64,000 nucleotides of DNA, taken from the NCBI RefSeq assembly GCF_007859655.1, contig NZ_CP042304.1, forward strand, positions 1,054,001-1,118,000, given 5' to 3'. Position numbers and translations under genes: made by a program. Positions 41,252 to 49,064 of the stretch are shown here, piece after piece; within the stretch, counting starts at the first letter, position 1; every line of letters starts with the position of its first letter. The notes beneath the pieces were generated by a model. It was given only the letters and a program-made list of their open reading frames with translations, was not told the DNA's origin and made no database searches. This DNA comes from Devosia ginsengisoli (GTDB lineage Bacteria; Pseudomonadota; Alphaproteobacteria; Rhizobiales; Devosiaceae).

Positions 41252-42261
41252 GTGATCCGCCTGTAGCGCAGCAGCACGAGAAGGAAGATCGGCGCGCCCA
41301 GCAGGGCCGTGATGATGCCCACCGGCAGTTCGCGTGGTTCGAACAGGCTGCGCGCCGCCGTATCGGTCCAGACCATGAAGCTGGCGCCCAGCAGCATGGC
41401 CCCCGGCAGCAGCACGCGATGGCGCGAGCCGGTCACCAGCCGCGCCACATGCGGCACAATGAGCCCGACAAAACCGATCGCCCCGCCGATAGACACCAGC
41501 ACGCCGGTCAACAGCGCCGTGCCCCCAAGCAGCCACCAGCGCAGCCTGTTAACATCGACACCCAGTGTCGCCGCGGCCGTGTCGCCAAAAGCAAAAGCAT
41601 CGAGCGAGCGGCCGGACAGCAGCACCGGCAGTCCCGCCAGCACCAGGGCGGCGAGCACCAGCAGCGCCTCCGGCCAGATGACACCGCTCAGTGAGCCCAT
41701 CAGCCAACTCAGGATTTCTCGGTAGGAATCGCCCGTCGCCGACCAGAAAATGAGGAATGAGGTTGCCGCCGCGGCGAGCGCCGATATGGAAATACCGGCC
41801 AGGATGGCCCGCGTCGGCGTGGCCCCGCCCAGCAATTGCGTGACCAGCAGTGTCAGCGCCATGGCGGCGCCGGCACCCAGAAAGGCGCCCAGCGGCATCA
41901 AGAGGCTTGCCCCTGTCAGCAGGAAGGCGACGGCGCCGAGGGATGCGCCAGAGGACAGGCCGAGCAGGTAAGGGTCGGCCAGCGGATTGCGGGTCAGCGC
42001 CTGCATCACCGCGCCGCATAGCGCCAGGCCCGCGCCGACGACCGCGGCGGCGAGCACGCGCGGCAGGCGCAATTCCCAGATGATGGCATCGCGCAACCGA
42101 CCCACCGGGCTTTCCGGCAGCAGGCCGAAATGCCAGCCAATGGTCTGCCACACTTCTGATGGCGCGATATCGGCAGGCCCGAAGGTCACGGCCAGCACTA
42201 GGCTGGCCAGCAGCAGCGCCAGCAGGCTCAGGATCAGCGTGGCCAGCCCCGGTCGGTTCAC
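41248..42261 (-). CDS. ABC transporter permease, FecCD/BtuC family
   Basis: 337-residue permease with about ten transmembrane helices. Family marks are FGPADIAPSEVWQTIGW, LPRVLAAAVVGAGLALCGAV, LTRNPLADPYLLGLSSGASLGA (the helix that meets the ATPase), LRWWLLGGTALLTGVLVSIG and GFVGLIVPHVARLVTGSRH. It imports iron-siderophores, cobalamin/cobinamide or similar large chelates. GTG 42261 overlaps the substrate-binding protein gene (GTGA), and its stop overlaps the ATPase gene (ATGA). Confidence 0.93.
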   Translation of the reverse strand: MNRPGLATLILSLLALLLASLVLAVTFGPADIAPSEVWQTIGWHFGLLPESPVGRLRDAIIWELRLPRVLAAAVVGAGLALCGAVMQALTRNPLADPYLLGLSSGASLGAVAFLLTGASLLMPLGAFLGAGAAMALTLLVTQLLGGATPTRAILAGISISALAAAATSFLIFWSATGDSYREILSWLMGSLSGVIWPEALLVLAALVLAGLPVLLSGRSLDAFAFGDTAAATLGVDVNRLRWWLLGGTALLTGVLVSIGGAIGFVGLIVPHVARLVTGSRHRVLLPGAMLLGASFMVWTDTAARSLFEPRELPVGIITALLGAPIFLLVLLRYRRIT

Positions 42262-43199
42262 GGGGTGAAACTGAGGGCGGCGAGCTGGGCCGCCATATCA
42301 GCCGTCGCGCCCACATTGCGCACCCCGGCTTCCGAAGCCGGGAAGGGCACCACGAGATAGCGCTGGTGGATCACCGCATCAAGCTGGCTGGTAATCGGGT
42401 TTTCGGCCAGCAGCTTTTTCTTCTGCTCGGCCGAATTCCAGGTCGCATCGACCAGCACGATGACATCGGGATTGGCATCCACCACCGCTTCCCAACTGGC
42501 CGAAACCCAGCCGTCATCCACATCGGCCATGATGTTTTCCAGCCCCAGCGCCTCCAGCATCATCTGCGGTACCCCGCTGCCAGCGCCGACATAGGGCGTC
42601 TTGGTGCCAGAAGAATACCACAGCGCGGTAAGCCCGCGTGTATCGGGCGTGATGGCCGCCAGCGCCGCCCTCTGCTCAGCAATCAGCGCATCCGCGGCCG
42701 ACGTTGCATCGAAGATGGTGCCCATTTCAGCGATCTCGGCGAAGATCTCGTCGAAACTCAGCTTGGCCGGCTTGATCGAGCGGCACGCGGCCGGGGACAC
42801 GTAACCGGCCACGCCCAGCGCCGCCAAAGTCGGCCGCTCGCCCGCACCATCGGCCGAAAAATTGCTCTCCCAGCCGCCATAGACCAGGTCGGGCTCGGCC
42901 TCGAGCACCACTTCCTGCGACGGCAGCTTGTCCGACAGCACCGGCAAAGCTGCCGCTTCCGCGGTCCACGGCTCCGGCGCCGGACCATCCTGGAAGCCGA
43001 CGCCAACGATCCGCTCGCCCAGCCCCAGCGCCAGCAGCATTTCGGTGGCGGTCGACTTGATCGTCACCACGCGCTGCGGCGCGGCGGGCAGGGTGACGGC
43101 AAAGCCGCAATTGTCTGTTGCCAGCGGATAGCCCGTCTGGGCCAATGCAGGCCCCACGGACAGCGCAAGCACGGCTAGGGACAAGGGCAGGGGGCGCAT
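42258..43199 (-). CDS. ABC transporter substrate-binding protein (class III, FecB/BtuF-like)
   Basis: 313-residue periplasmic binding protein. Signal peptide RPLPLSLAVLALSVGPALA with cleavage near residue 20. Two lobes with a long connecting helix: VVTIKSTATEMLLALGLGER, VGVGFQDGPAPEPWTA, DLVYGGWESNFSADGAGERP and NPDVIVLVDATWNSAEQ. ATG 43199 is preceded by AGGA nine bases away. A gap of five bases follows cofE, so the importer and F420 synthesis gene are cotranscribed. The ligand is unknown; cobalamin-type, iron chelate or deazaflavin are all possible. Confidence 0.88.
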   Translation of the reverse strand: MRPLPLSLAVLALSVGPALAQTGYPLATDNCGFAVTLPAAPQRVVTIKSTATEMLLALGLGERIVGVGFQDGPAPEPWTAEAAALPVLSDKLPSQEVVLEAEPDLVYGGWESNFSADGAGERPTLAALGVAGYVSPAACRSIKPAKLSFDEIFAEIAEMGTIFDATSAADALIAEQRAALAAITPDTRGLTALWYSSGTKTPYVGAGSGVPQMMLEALGLENIMADVDDGWVSASWEAVVDANPDVIVLVDATWNSAEQKKKLLAENPITSQLDAVIHQRYLVVPFPASEAGVRNVGATADMAAQLAALSFTP

Positions 43200-43204
43200 G
43201 AAGG

Positions 43205-44038
43205 TCAATCCTGTTTGACGCGTTCGCTGGTCTGGTCATCCGTCCGGTCGCGCAATTCGGCCTGCGCAGCCTCGTAGCCCAGCCGATAGGCCTCGGCCGA
43301 GCCGAAACGGAACATGTCGTCGTCCACCCCACGCACCAGCGAGCGGGCGCCCGGCGCATCGAGCCCAGTCACCAGCCGGCCGAGCCCGCGCACTACGGCT
43401 ACGGGAATGCCGCTGGCCTTGCCCTTGACGAGATCGGCCGCACCCGCCAGTTCGTCGGCCAGCACGGTGATGGTGACATTGAGCGGCCGCCCATTGGCAT
43501 CGACGCCGCCGCGCAGGTCGTCGGTGACAACAATGCCAGCGGCACCGATCGCCACGTCGGTCTGGCCGACGCGCCAGGGCCGCCCCAGCGTATCGGTGAT
43601 GATGACGCCCAGCGACACGCCGAACCGCTCGCGCAGGCCAGAACACAGTGCCAGCGCCGAGCGATCAGGGTCTTCCGGCAGCCGCAAAGCCAGCCCGTCC
43701 GGCACATTGGACGTGTCGATCCCCGCAGCCGCCATGATCAGCCCATGCCGCGTCTCGACGATCCGGGTGACCCCGCCGGGATGCACCCGTTCGGCCACGA
43801 CGCGGACAGTATCCTGCGAAATGGCCTTTTCGCGCTCGCTGACCGGCACCTGCATGCCCTCGGCCTTGGACACGATCTTGCTGGTGACGACAAGGATATC
43901 ACCATGCTGCAGGGCAGCTTCGGGGTCTTCTGCCAGCGATGCTTCGATCGCCGCCGCAATCAGCGCCACGAGATCGTCGCCCGGCCCGATTTCCGGCACC
44001 CCCGTAACACCCCAGACTGTGTAGCGTGGCATTAGCAT
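43205..44038 (-). CDS. cofE: Coenzyme F420-0:L-glutamate ligase CofE
   Basis: 277-residue CofE, which adds gamma-linked glutamates to F420-0 using GTP. Family motifs: [98 protein letters not shown] and [19 protein letters not shown]. It is a stand-alone CofE, without the nitroreductase-like domain fused in mycobacterial FbiB. ATG 44038 has AGGT eight bases upstream. It is 10 bp after the F420-dependent dehydrogenase gene. No other F420 synthesis gene is in the window. Confidence 0.94.
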   Translation of the reverse strand: MLMPRYTVWGVTGVPEIGPGDDLVALIAAAIEASLAEDPEAALQHGDILVVTSKIVSKAEGMQVPVSEREKAISQDTVRVVAERVHPGGVTRIVETRHGLIMAAAGIDTSNVPDGLALRLPEDPDRSALALCSGLRERFGVSLGVIITDTLGRPWRVGQTDVAIGAAGIVVTDDLRGGVDANGRPLNVTITVLADELAGAADLVKGKASGIPVAVVRGLGRLVTGLDAPGARSLVRGVDDDMFRFGSAEAYRLGYEAAQAELRDRTDDQTSERVKQD

Positions 44039-44048
44039 GGGCGAGTAC

Positions 44049-45062
44049 CTAGCTGGCCGCTGCAGGCGCAAGCGCCCGCAATCGCGGCAGGATTTCCTTG
44101 GCATAGAGGCTGATGAAGCGGCTCTGGTCTTCCCCCGGCGCGTGGAACACCAGGTGGTCGAAGCCATAATCCATATAGGTCTTGATGGCAGCCACATGCT
44201 CGTCGGGATCGCTGGAAACGATCCAGCGCTTCGCCACCCGCTCGATCGGCAGCGCATCGGCCAGCCGCTCCATTTCGGCCGGGTCCTGCACCGAATGCTT
44301 CTCCTCCGGCGTCAGCGACAAAGCTGCCCAGGCGCGCGTATTGTTCAGCGCCAGGTCCGGATCGGGATCGAACGACACTTTCACCTCGATCATCCGCTCG
44401 AAGGGCAGGGCACCCCGGTCGGATTCAGCCCGCCCAAGCGCCACATTGGGCAGCAGTTGATCGACGTAAAGCTCCGGTCCCTTGCCGGAAGTGCAGATGA
44501 AGCCGTCGCCCGCGCGGCCGGCATATTTGGCATTGAGCGGCCCACCCGCCGCCAGGTAGATCGGCACCATCTTGTCCGGCTTGTCATAAATGGTGGCATT
44601 CTGCGTCCGGTAATATTCGCCCTCGAAGGTGACCCGCTCCTCGCTCCATAGCTTGCGGATCAGCGTCACCGCCTCGCGCAGCCGGGCCGAGCGTTCCTTG
44701 AGCTCGGGCCAGACCATGCCTGTGGAGGGCACTTCGTTGAGGGATTCTCCGGTCCCGACGCCCAGGATGACGCGTTCGGGAAACATCGCGCCCAGCGTAC
44801 CAAAAGCATGCGCCACCACCGACGGATGCAGCCGGAATGTCGGCGTCAGCACCGAAGTGCCGACAATAATCTTCTCGGTGCGCGCCAAGGCGGCCGCGAT
44901 CCAGGATGGCGCAAAAGGCGCATGGCCATCGGTATGCTTCCACGGCTGGAAATGGTCGCTGATGAACACGGATTCAAAGCCGGCCTGTTCCGCCTCGATG
45001 GCGAAGCGCAGCAGCATATTGGGGGCGAACTGTTCCGCCGAAGCCTTGTAACCGAAGCGCAT
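44049..45062 (-). CDS. fgd: F420-dependent glucose-6-phosphate dehydrogenase (FGD-like)
   Basis: 337-residue LLM-fold enzyme that closely resembles mycobacterial FGD along its whole length: [95 protein letters not shown] and HLVFHAPG. The FGD catalytic residues are present (His37, Trp41 and Glu106, equal to His40, Trp44, Glu109), with Asp36, and so are the phosphate-binding Lys194, Lys255 and Arg279 (equal to Lys198, Lys259, Arg283). ATG 45062 has GGAGG five bases upstream. It would reduce F420 with glucose-6-phosphate. Confidence 0.92.
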   Translation of the reverse strand: MRFGYKASAEQFAPNMLLRFAIEAEQAGFESVFISDHFQPWKHTDGHAPFAPSWIAAALARTEKIIVGTSVLTPTFRLHPSVVAHAFGTLGAMFPERVILGVGTGESLNEVPSTGMVWPELKERSARLREAVTLIRKLWSEERVTFEGEYYRTQNATIYDKPDKMVPIYLAAGGPLNAKYAGRAGDGFICTSGKGPELYVDQLLPNVALGRAESDRGALPFERMIEVKVSFDPDPDLALNNTRAWAALSLTPEEKHSVQDPAEMERLADALPIERVAKRWIVSSDPDEHVAAIKTYMDYGFDHLVFHAPGEDQSRFISLYAKEILPRLRALAPAAAS

Positions 45063-45093
45063 GCTGTCCTCCAATGCTCACCGGCAGCAATAC

Positions 45094-45111
45094 TTTGACC
45101 AAATGGTCAAA
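45094..45111 (-). promoter_or_regulatory. Perfect palindromic operator upstream of fgd
   Basis: TTTGACCA-AA-TGGTCAAA, an 8-2-8 perfect inverted repeat ending 32 bp before the fgd start. A near copy lies upstream of the LLM gene at 40401 at a similar distance. It fits a TetR/GntR-type dimer site. No such regulator gene is in the window. Confidence 0.65.
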
Positions 45112-45223
45112 ATTGTCCATCGGATTCGTGCAACGGCCCGAATGCGGTTGAGCTGTTGGCCGGCAATGGCTATCTGGTGCCACGGCCCAGCCGGCTCCGC
45201 AAACCAACAAGGCATATATCGGC

Positions 45224-46180
45224 ATGATTCCCCACTTTCTCGTCACCCATTCGGGTGGTTTTCATGCCGACGAATTGCTCTCGAGCGTTGTCCTGATAAG
45301 GCTTTTTCCGCAAGCCGAGATCAAGCGGAGCAGGGCGCCCGAATGGATCACGCCGGGCGCCGATCGCATCATCTATGACGTCGGCGGCGCCTATGATGCC
45401 GAAAAGCGGATTTTCGACCATCACCAGCGCGGCGCGCCTCTACGCGACGACGGCCAGCCCTACAGCTCGTTCGGCCTGATCTGGAAGCACTATGGCCGCG
45501 ACTACCTGGCCGCCTCAAACGTGCCCGAAGCCCATATTGAGCCCATCCACGCCGCTTTCGACGCCAGTTTCGTACTGCCGGTCGACCTGGTGGACAATGG
45601 CGCGCTGAGCCCGTCCGGTCCGCTGGGCAACCTGACCCTGCCATCGCTGCTCGAAACGCTGAAGCCGGATTTCGACAACGCCGATCCAGATGCAGAAATC
45701 ACGGCATTTCACGCCGCATTGGCCGTGGCCCGCACCTTTGTCGAGGGCGCCATTGCCCGCAGCGCGGCCAAATTGCGCGCCGAAGCCATGGTGCGCCAGG
45801 CCATCGAGAAAACCGGGCAGGGCCGTGTGCTGGAACTGCCCATGGGCATGCCGTTCCGCCCGGCCATCGTGAAATCAGGCGCCGACCATCTGCTCTTCGT
45901 GGTGCATCCGCGCGAAAAGGACTGGTGCCTGACCACTATCCGTCGCGGCGACGATGGCTTCGCGGTGCGCGCCGACCTGCCGGCGGCCTGGGCCGGCCTG
46001 ACCGACGGCGCGCTGGAAGCTGCTTCGGGCGTTATCGGCGCCAGTTTCTGCCACAATGGCCGCTTCGTCGCCGCCGCCAAAACCCGCGAAGCGGCCCTGG
46101 CAATGGCCGAACTGGCCGTGGCCGAGGCGCTACCAGGCCTCGAGAATACGCTCGACCACGCCATCGACGCTCATCGCTGA
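45224..46180 (+). CDS. MYG1 family protein (DHH-like nuclease fold)
   Basis: 318-residue MYG1/GAMM1 family protein. Hallmarks are LVTHSGGFHADELLSSVVL, IIYDVGGAYDAEKRIFDHHQ and YSSFGLIWKHYG, with the clustered His/Asp residues of a DHH-type metal site. Eukaryotic MYG1 is a 3'-5' exonuclease; the bacterial role is not well defined. It is transcribed divergently from fgd, and its 3' end overlaps the kinase gene on the other strand by 51 bp. Confidence 0.85.
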   Translation: MIPHFLVTHSGGFHADELLSSVVLIRLFPQAEIKRSRAPEWITPGADRIIYDVGGAYDAEKRIFDHHQRGAPLRDDGQPYSSFGLIWKHYGRDYLAASNVPEAHIEPIHAAFDASFVLPVDLVDNGALSPSGPLGNLTLPSLLETLKPDFDNADPDAEITAFHAALAVARTFVEGAIARSAAKLRAEAMVRQAIEKTGQGRVLELPMGMPFRPAIVKSGADHLLFVVHPREKDWCLTTIRRGDDGFAVRADLPAAWAGLTDGALEAASGVIGASFCHNGRFVAAAKTREAALAMAELAVAEALPGLENTLDHAIDAHR

Positions 46181-46645
46181 ACTATCCAGCCACAATCCTT
46201 CGCGCGGCGTTTCGGATCGCAGCGCATCGGCAAGCACATTGGGCGGGAAATGCTCGCCATAGCCCGTCTTATGCCGGTCGGCATCACGTTGGGCCAGCGT
46301 TTCGACGCTGGGATTGAGCACCACGATGCGCGGCGCGAGATCGGCAAGCGCCTTGGTGACGCGGACGAAATCCGCGCCGATCAGGATGTCCTGGTAGACG
46401 GTGGTAAATCCCGCAGCCACAAAGCGCCGCACCGCATCCATGGCGATATCCTGCCGCAGGTGAAGTTGCACGATGGCCTCGCTGTCGAGCACCGGGCCCA
46501 TGACAGCGCCGCCCTTGGCAATCATGCGCAGGAAGGCGTCGCCGCCAACATGCGCTGACTTGTCAAAGCGCTGCACCAGCGCCTTGGCAATGGTGGACTT
46601 GCCGGCGGCCATGGCTCCCGTGATGATATAGAGCGGTGCAGTCAT
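46130..46645 (-). CDS. P-loop kinase-like ATPase (AAA/chloramphenicol phosphotransferase-like)
   Basis: 171-residue P-loop protein: PLYIITGAMAAGKSTIAKAL (Walker A), VYQDILIG (aspartate strand) and a C-terminal helical lid (RDADRHKTGYGEHFPPNVL). It resembles small-molecule kinases of the zeta/chloramphenicol phosphotransferase/gluconate kinase type; no specific substrate can be set. ATG 46645 gives the canonical N-terminus. A 16-bp palindrome lies 95 bp upstream. Tail-to-tail overlap of 51 bp with the MYG1 gene. Confidence 0.75.
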   Translation of the reverse strand: MTAPLYIITGAMAAGKSTIAKALVQRFDKSAHVGGDAFLRMIAKGGAVMGPVLDSEAIVQLHLRQDIAMDAVRRFVAAGFTTVYQDILIGADFVRVTKALADLAPRIVVLNPSVETLAQRDADRHKTGYGEHFPPNVLADALRSETPREGLWLDSSAMSVDGVVERILEAW

Positions 46646-46739
46646 CTGGCACGTCCTCAAATCGATGCAATCATCGCTGATAGCGCAAAACTGCTGGAAA
46701 ACACCAGGCAGGCCCGGCTTTTCGCATCAATTTTAGTTC

Positions 46740-46755
46740 CATAATATATATTATG
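46740..46755. promoter_or_regulatory. AT-rich 16-bp perfect palindrome
   Basis: CATAATATATATTATG is a perfect palindrome in an otherwise GC-rich region, 95 bp upstream of the kinase gene and 22 bp past the MAPEG stop. It may be an operator or promoter element for the kinase gene. Confidence 0.4.
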
Positions 46756-46776
46756 CGAATAGCGTATGTGCGCAAT

Positions 46777-47202
46777 TCAGGTGAGCGCGGCCCACCCGGC
46801 GATGACAATCAGCGCCATCGTGACCAGCGCCGACGAGACGTAGAGCACGGTTCTCAAGTGGCCCCCTTTTGCCGCCTCCCCGCCGCGCAGATAGACAATG
46901 AGATGGGCCAGTCGAATGGCCAGGTGAAGCCATACGAGCCCGGCAAGCAGCGCCGGCGTCACCTCGACCAGCATGGCGATCACCGCCGATACGGCGAATG
47001 GCGTCAGCGCCTCCACCGAGTTCATGTGGACCCGGTCGATGCGATAGAGCTTGTTGTCGTCACGCGCATCGAGCACCGGTCCGGACAAAGCCCCGACCGC
47101 GCCCTTGGAGCGCCCCGAATAGACCGCCAGAACCACCGACAGCAGGCAAAGCAACAGCACGCCCACAATGCTCATCGCGTATGGTGCCAGTTGCGCTCCC
47201 AA
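46777..47202 (-). CDS. MAPEG family membrane protein
   Basis: 141-residue membrane protein with four predicted helices (SIVGVLLLCLLSVVLAVYSG; SVEALTPFAVSAVIAMLVEV; ALLAGLVWLHLAIRLAHLI; TVLYVSSALVTMALIVIAGW) and the MAPEG segment ARDDNKLYRIDRVHMNSVEA, which carries the family's RxxRxHxNxxE-like glutathione-site motif. The TTG at 47202 is favoured because GGAGG lies five bases upstream; ATG 47175 is an alternative. Members conjugate or reduce lipid-like molecules with glutathione. It is 82 bp downstream of the ThDP enzyme gene on the same strand. Confidence 0.82.
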   Translation of the reverse strand: MGAQLAPYAMSIVGVLLLCLLSVVLAVYSGRSKGAVGALSGPVLDARDDNKLYRIDRVHMNSVEALTPFAVSAVIAMLVEVTPALLAGLVWLHLAIRLAHLIVYLRGGEAAKGGHLRTVLYVSSALVTMALIVIAGWAALT

Positions 47203-47284
47203 AATGACCTCCAGCCGATGTCCGAACTGCCGAGGCTCACCAGACCACGATTCTGGCCAGTTGGTAAGGAAAGCGTCCTCAGCC

Positions 47285-48976
47285 TCAGTTCGGCTGCTTG
47301 CGCCCGCGCGGCGACGAAACGCGCGTCGATATATGCACATCCCAGATTGCGGACCGCCCTTCCGGGTCATATTGCGCAAAGGCCCGCTCGATCTCGCCCG
47401 GCTGGGCGATAGTCGCGACATCCAGCCCGAAGCCCTTGCCAATGGCGGCAAAGTCCGGCCGGCCGAATGTGGCCATCTTTTCGTCCACCCCGAGCTTGCG
47501 CAGCTTGTGGATTTCGGCGCCGAAGCCCCCGTCATTGAGCGCACATATGATCAGCCTGATGCCTTGGCGCTGGATGGATTCGAGTTCCTGGATATGCATC
47601 ATCAGACCGCCATCGCCATCGAGCAGCAGCACCTTGCCGTTATTGCGGGCTGCCGCCACCCCGATCGCCATCGCCAGGCTGCTGCCTATGGCGCCGAATT
47701 CACGCAGGACATGGAACTGCTCGGGCCGCCTGTTGCGAAGATGGGTGTAGAAATATGAGGAATGACCGGTGCCGCTGACAATGTCCCAATCCTTGGGTAT
47801 GACACCGTCGATTTCCTTGACCACTTCGCGCGGATCCAGCAAGCCCGGCTCGACCTCGTAAGGCGTCGTGTCGGGCGGTGTTTCGGCGATGCGCCGGGCC
47901 AGTTCGTCGCTTCGGAAGCGCGCCGTCGTGCCTCCTTCCAGCTCCAGCATGAAGGCCTCGGCTGCCAGCGCGGCATCGCCTCGCACATAGATGTCGGCGG
48001 CCCGGCGACCATGGCGCATGCCGAGCGGGTTTTCATCGATCTGAGCTGTGAAGGCATTGGGGAAAAGCGCACCGCCATCGACTGTATAATGGGTCAGGCT
48101 GGCGCCGATCGCGACCACCATATCGGCCTCGGCGAAGCATTGGACGGCGAGCTGGCTGGCAAAGCCTCCCGCCACGCCGACCGAAAAAGGTGAGTGATCG
48201 AACAGTCCTCGCGCCGGCAGGCTCGTAGCCAGCAAGGCGCCGGCAGCATTGGCCAATGCCTCGATGGCAGGCCCTGCCCCGGACCGGACAGCCCCCCTGC
48301 CCGCAAGAAAAATCGGCCGCTGCGCTGTCCTCAGCCGCCCCGCCAGCCGCTCGATATCGGTGGGATTCGGCGGCATCGGGCCAACCTGCGGCAGGAGCGC
48401 AGTCGAGGGAATATAAGGCCTCTGCGTGGAAATACGGAGCTTGAGCAGATCATAGGGAATACTGAGCACGACCGGCCGCCGCTCGAAGCGCGCTGTATAG
48501 AAGGCTTCCTGCACGTGGTCGCGCATCAGCGCGGGGCTATGGGCGGCAATGAAATGAGAGCCGGTGGCCCTGGCCAGCGCTGCCTGATCGACAGACTGGT
48601 TATACCAGCGCTGGTTCAGCGGGCTGTCGGCCGCCAGAATTACCAGGGGGACCTGAGCCTGAGCCGCCGAGGTCAGCGCCGTCATCGTCTGGGTAAAGCC
48701 CGGGCCGCATGTAACGGAAGCGACGCCCACCTTACCGGTGGCAAAATGGTAGCCGATGGCTTCGGCCACGGCGCAGTGTTCGTGCCGGGCATCGATGCTT
48801 CGCATGCCCGGCAGCTTGTCCATGGCAATGGCCCACAGCATCTGACCGTGGCCCATCAGCAGGAAGTGATGATCGACGCCCTCCGCCGCGAAGGCATCCG
48901 CGAGGGCCTCGTAGATCAGCTGCTCCCCTGCCCCATCAGTCGTCTCCGCAATCACCTGCTGCACCCCGCCAGACAT
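47285..48976 (-). CDS. Thiamine diphosphate-dependent enzyme (acetolactate synthase/decarboxylase-like)
   Basis: 563-residue ThDP enzyme with the three-domain Pyr-middle-PP layout. The Pyr domain has the activating Glu in SIDARHEHCAVAEAIGYHF and ASVTCGPGFTQTMTALTSAA; the PP domain has LLDGDGGLMMHIQELESIQ and ends the motif with LNDGG where most family members have NN. ATG 48976 has AGGAG five bases upstream. Substrate unknown; the family covers acetolactate synthase, benzoylformate decarboxylase and 2-hydroxyacyl-CoA lyase. It is the last gene of the catabolic operon, after tctAB. Confidence 0.85.
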   Translation of the reverse strand: MSGGVQQVIAETTDGAGEQLIYEALADAFAAEGVDHHFLLMGHGQMLWAIAMDKLPGMRSIDARHEHCAVAEAIGYHFATGKVGVASVTCGPGFTQTMTALTSAAQAQVPLVILAADSPLNQRWYNQSVDQAALARATGSHFIAAHSPALMRDHVQEAFYTARFERRPVVLSIPYDLLKLRISTQRPYIPSTALLPQVGPMPPNPTDIERLAGRLRTAQRPIFLAGRGAVRSGAGPAIEALANAAGALLATSLPARGLFDHSPFSVGVAGGFASQLAVQCFAEADMVVAIGASLTHYTVDGGALFPNAFTAQIDENPLGMRHGRRAADIYVRGDAALAAEAFMLELEGGTTARFRSDELARRIAETPPDTTPYEVEPGLLDPREVVKEIDGVIPKDWDIVSGTGHSSYFYTHLRNRRPEQFHVLREFGAIGSSLAMAIGVAAARNNGKVLLLDGDGGLMMHIQELESIQRQGIRLIICALNDGGFGAEIHKLRKLGVDEKMATFGRPDFAAIGKGFGLDVATIAQPGEIERAFAQYDPEGRSAIWDVHISTRVSSPRGRKQPN

Positions 48977-49064
48977 GGGCTCTCCTTGAGCTTGCCAAGC
49001 TGGCGGAAAGCGCAGCTCGCATTTGCAGTGGATGTGGCGACGGATGGCCGCCGCCACATCAGGG

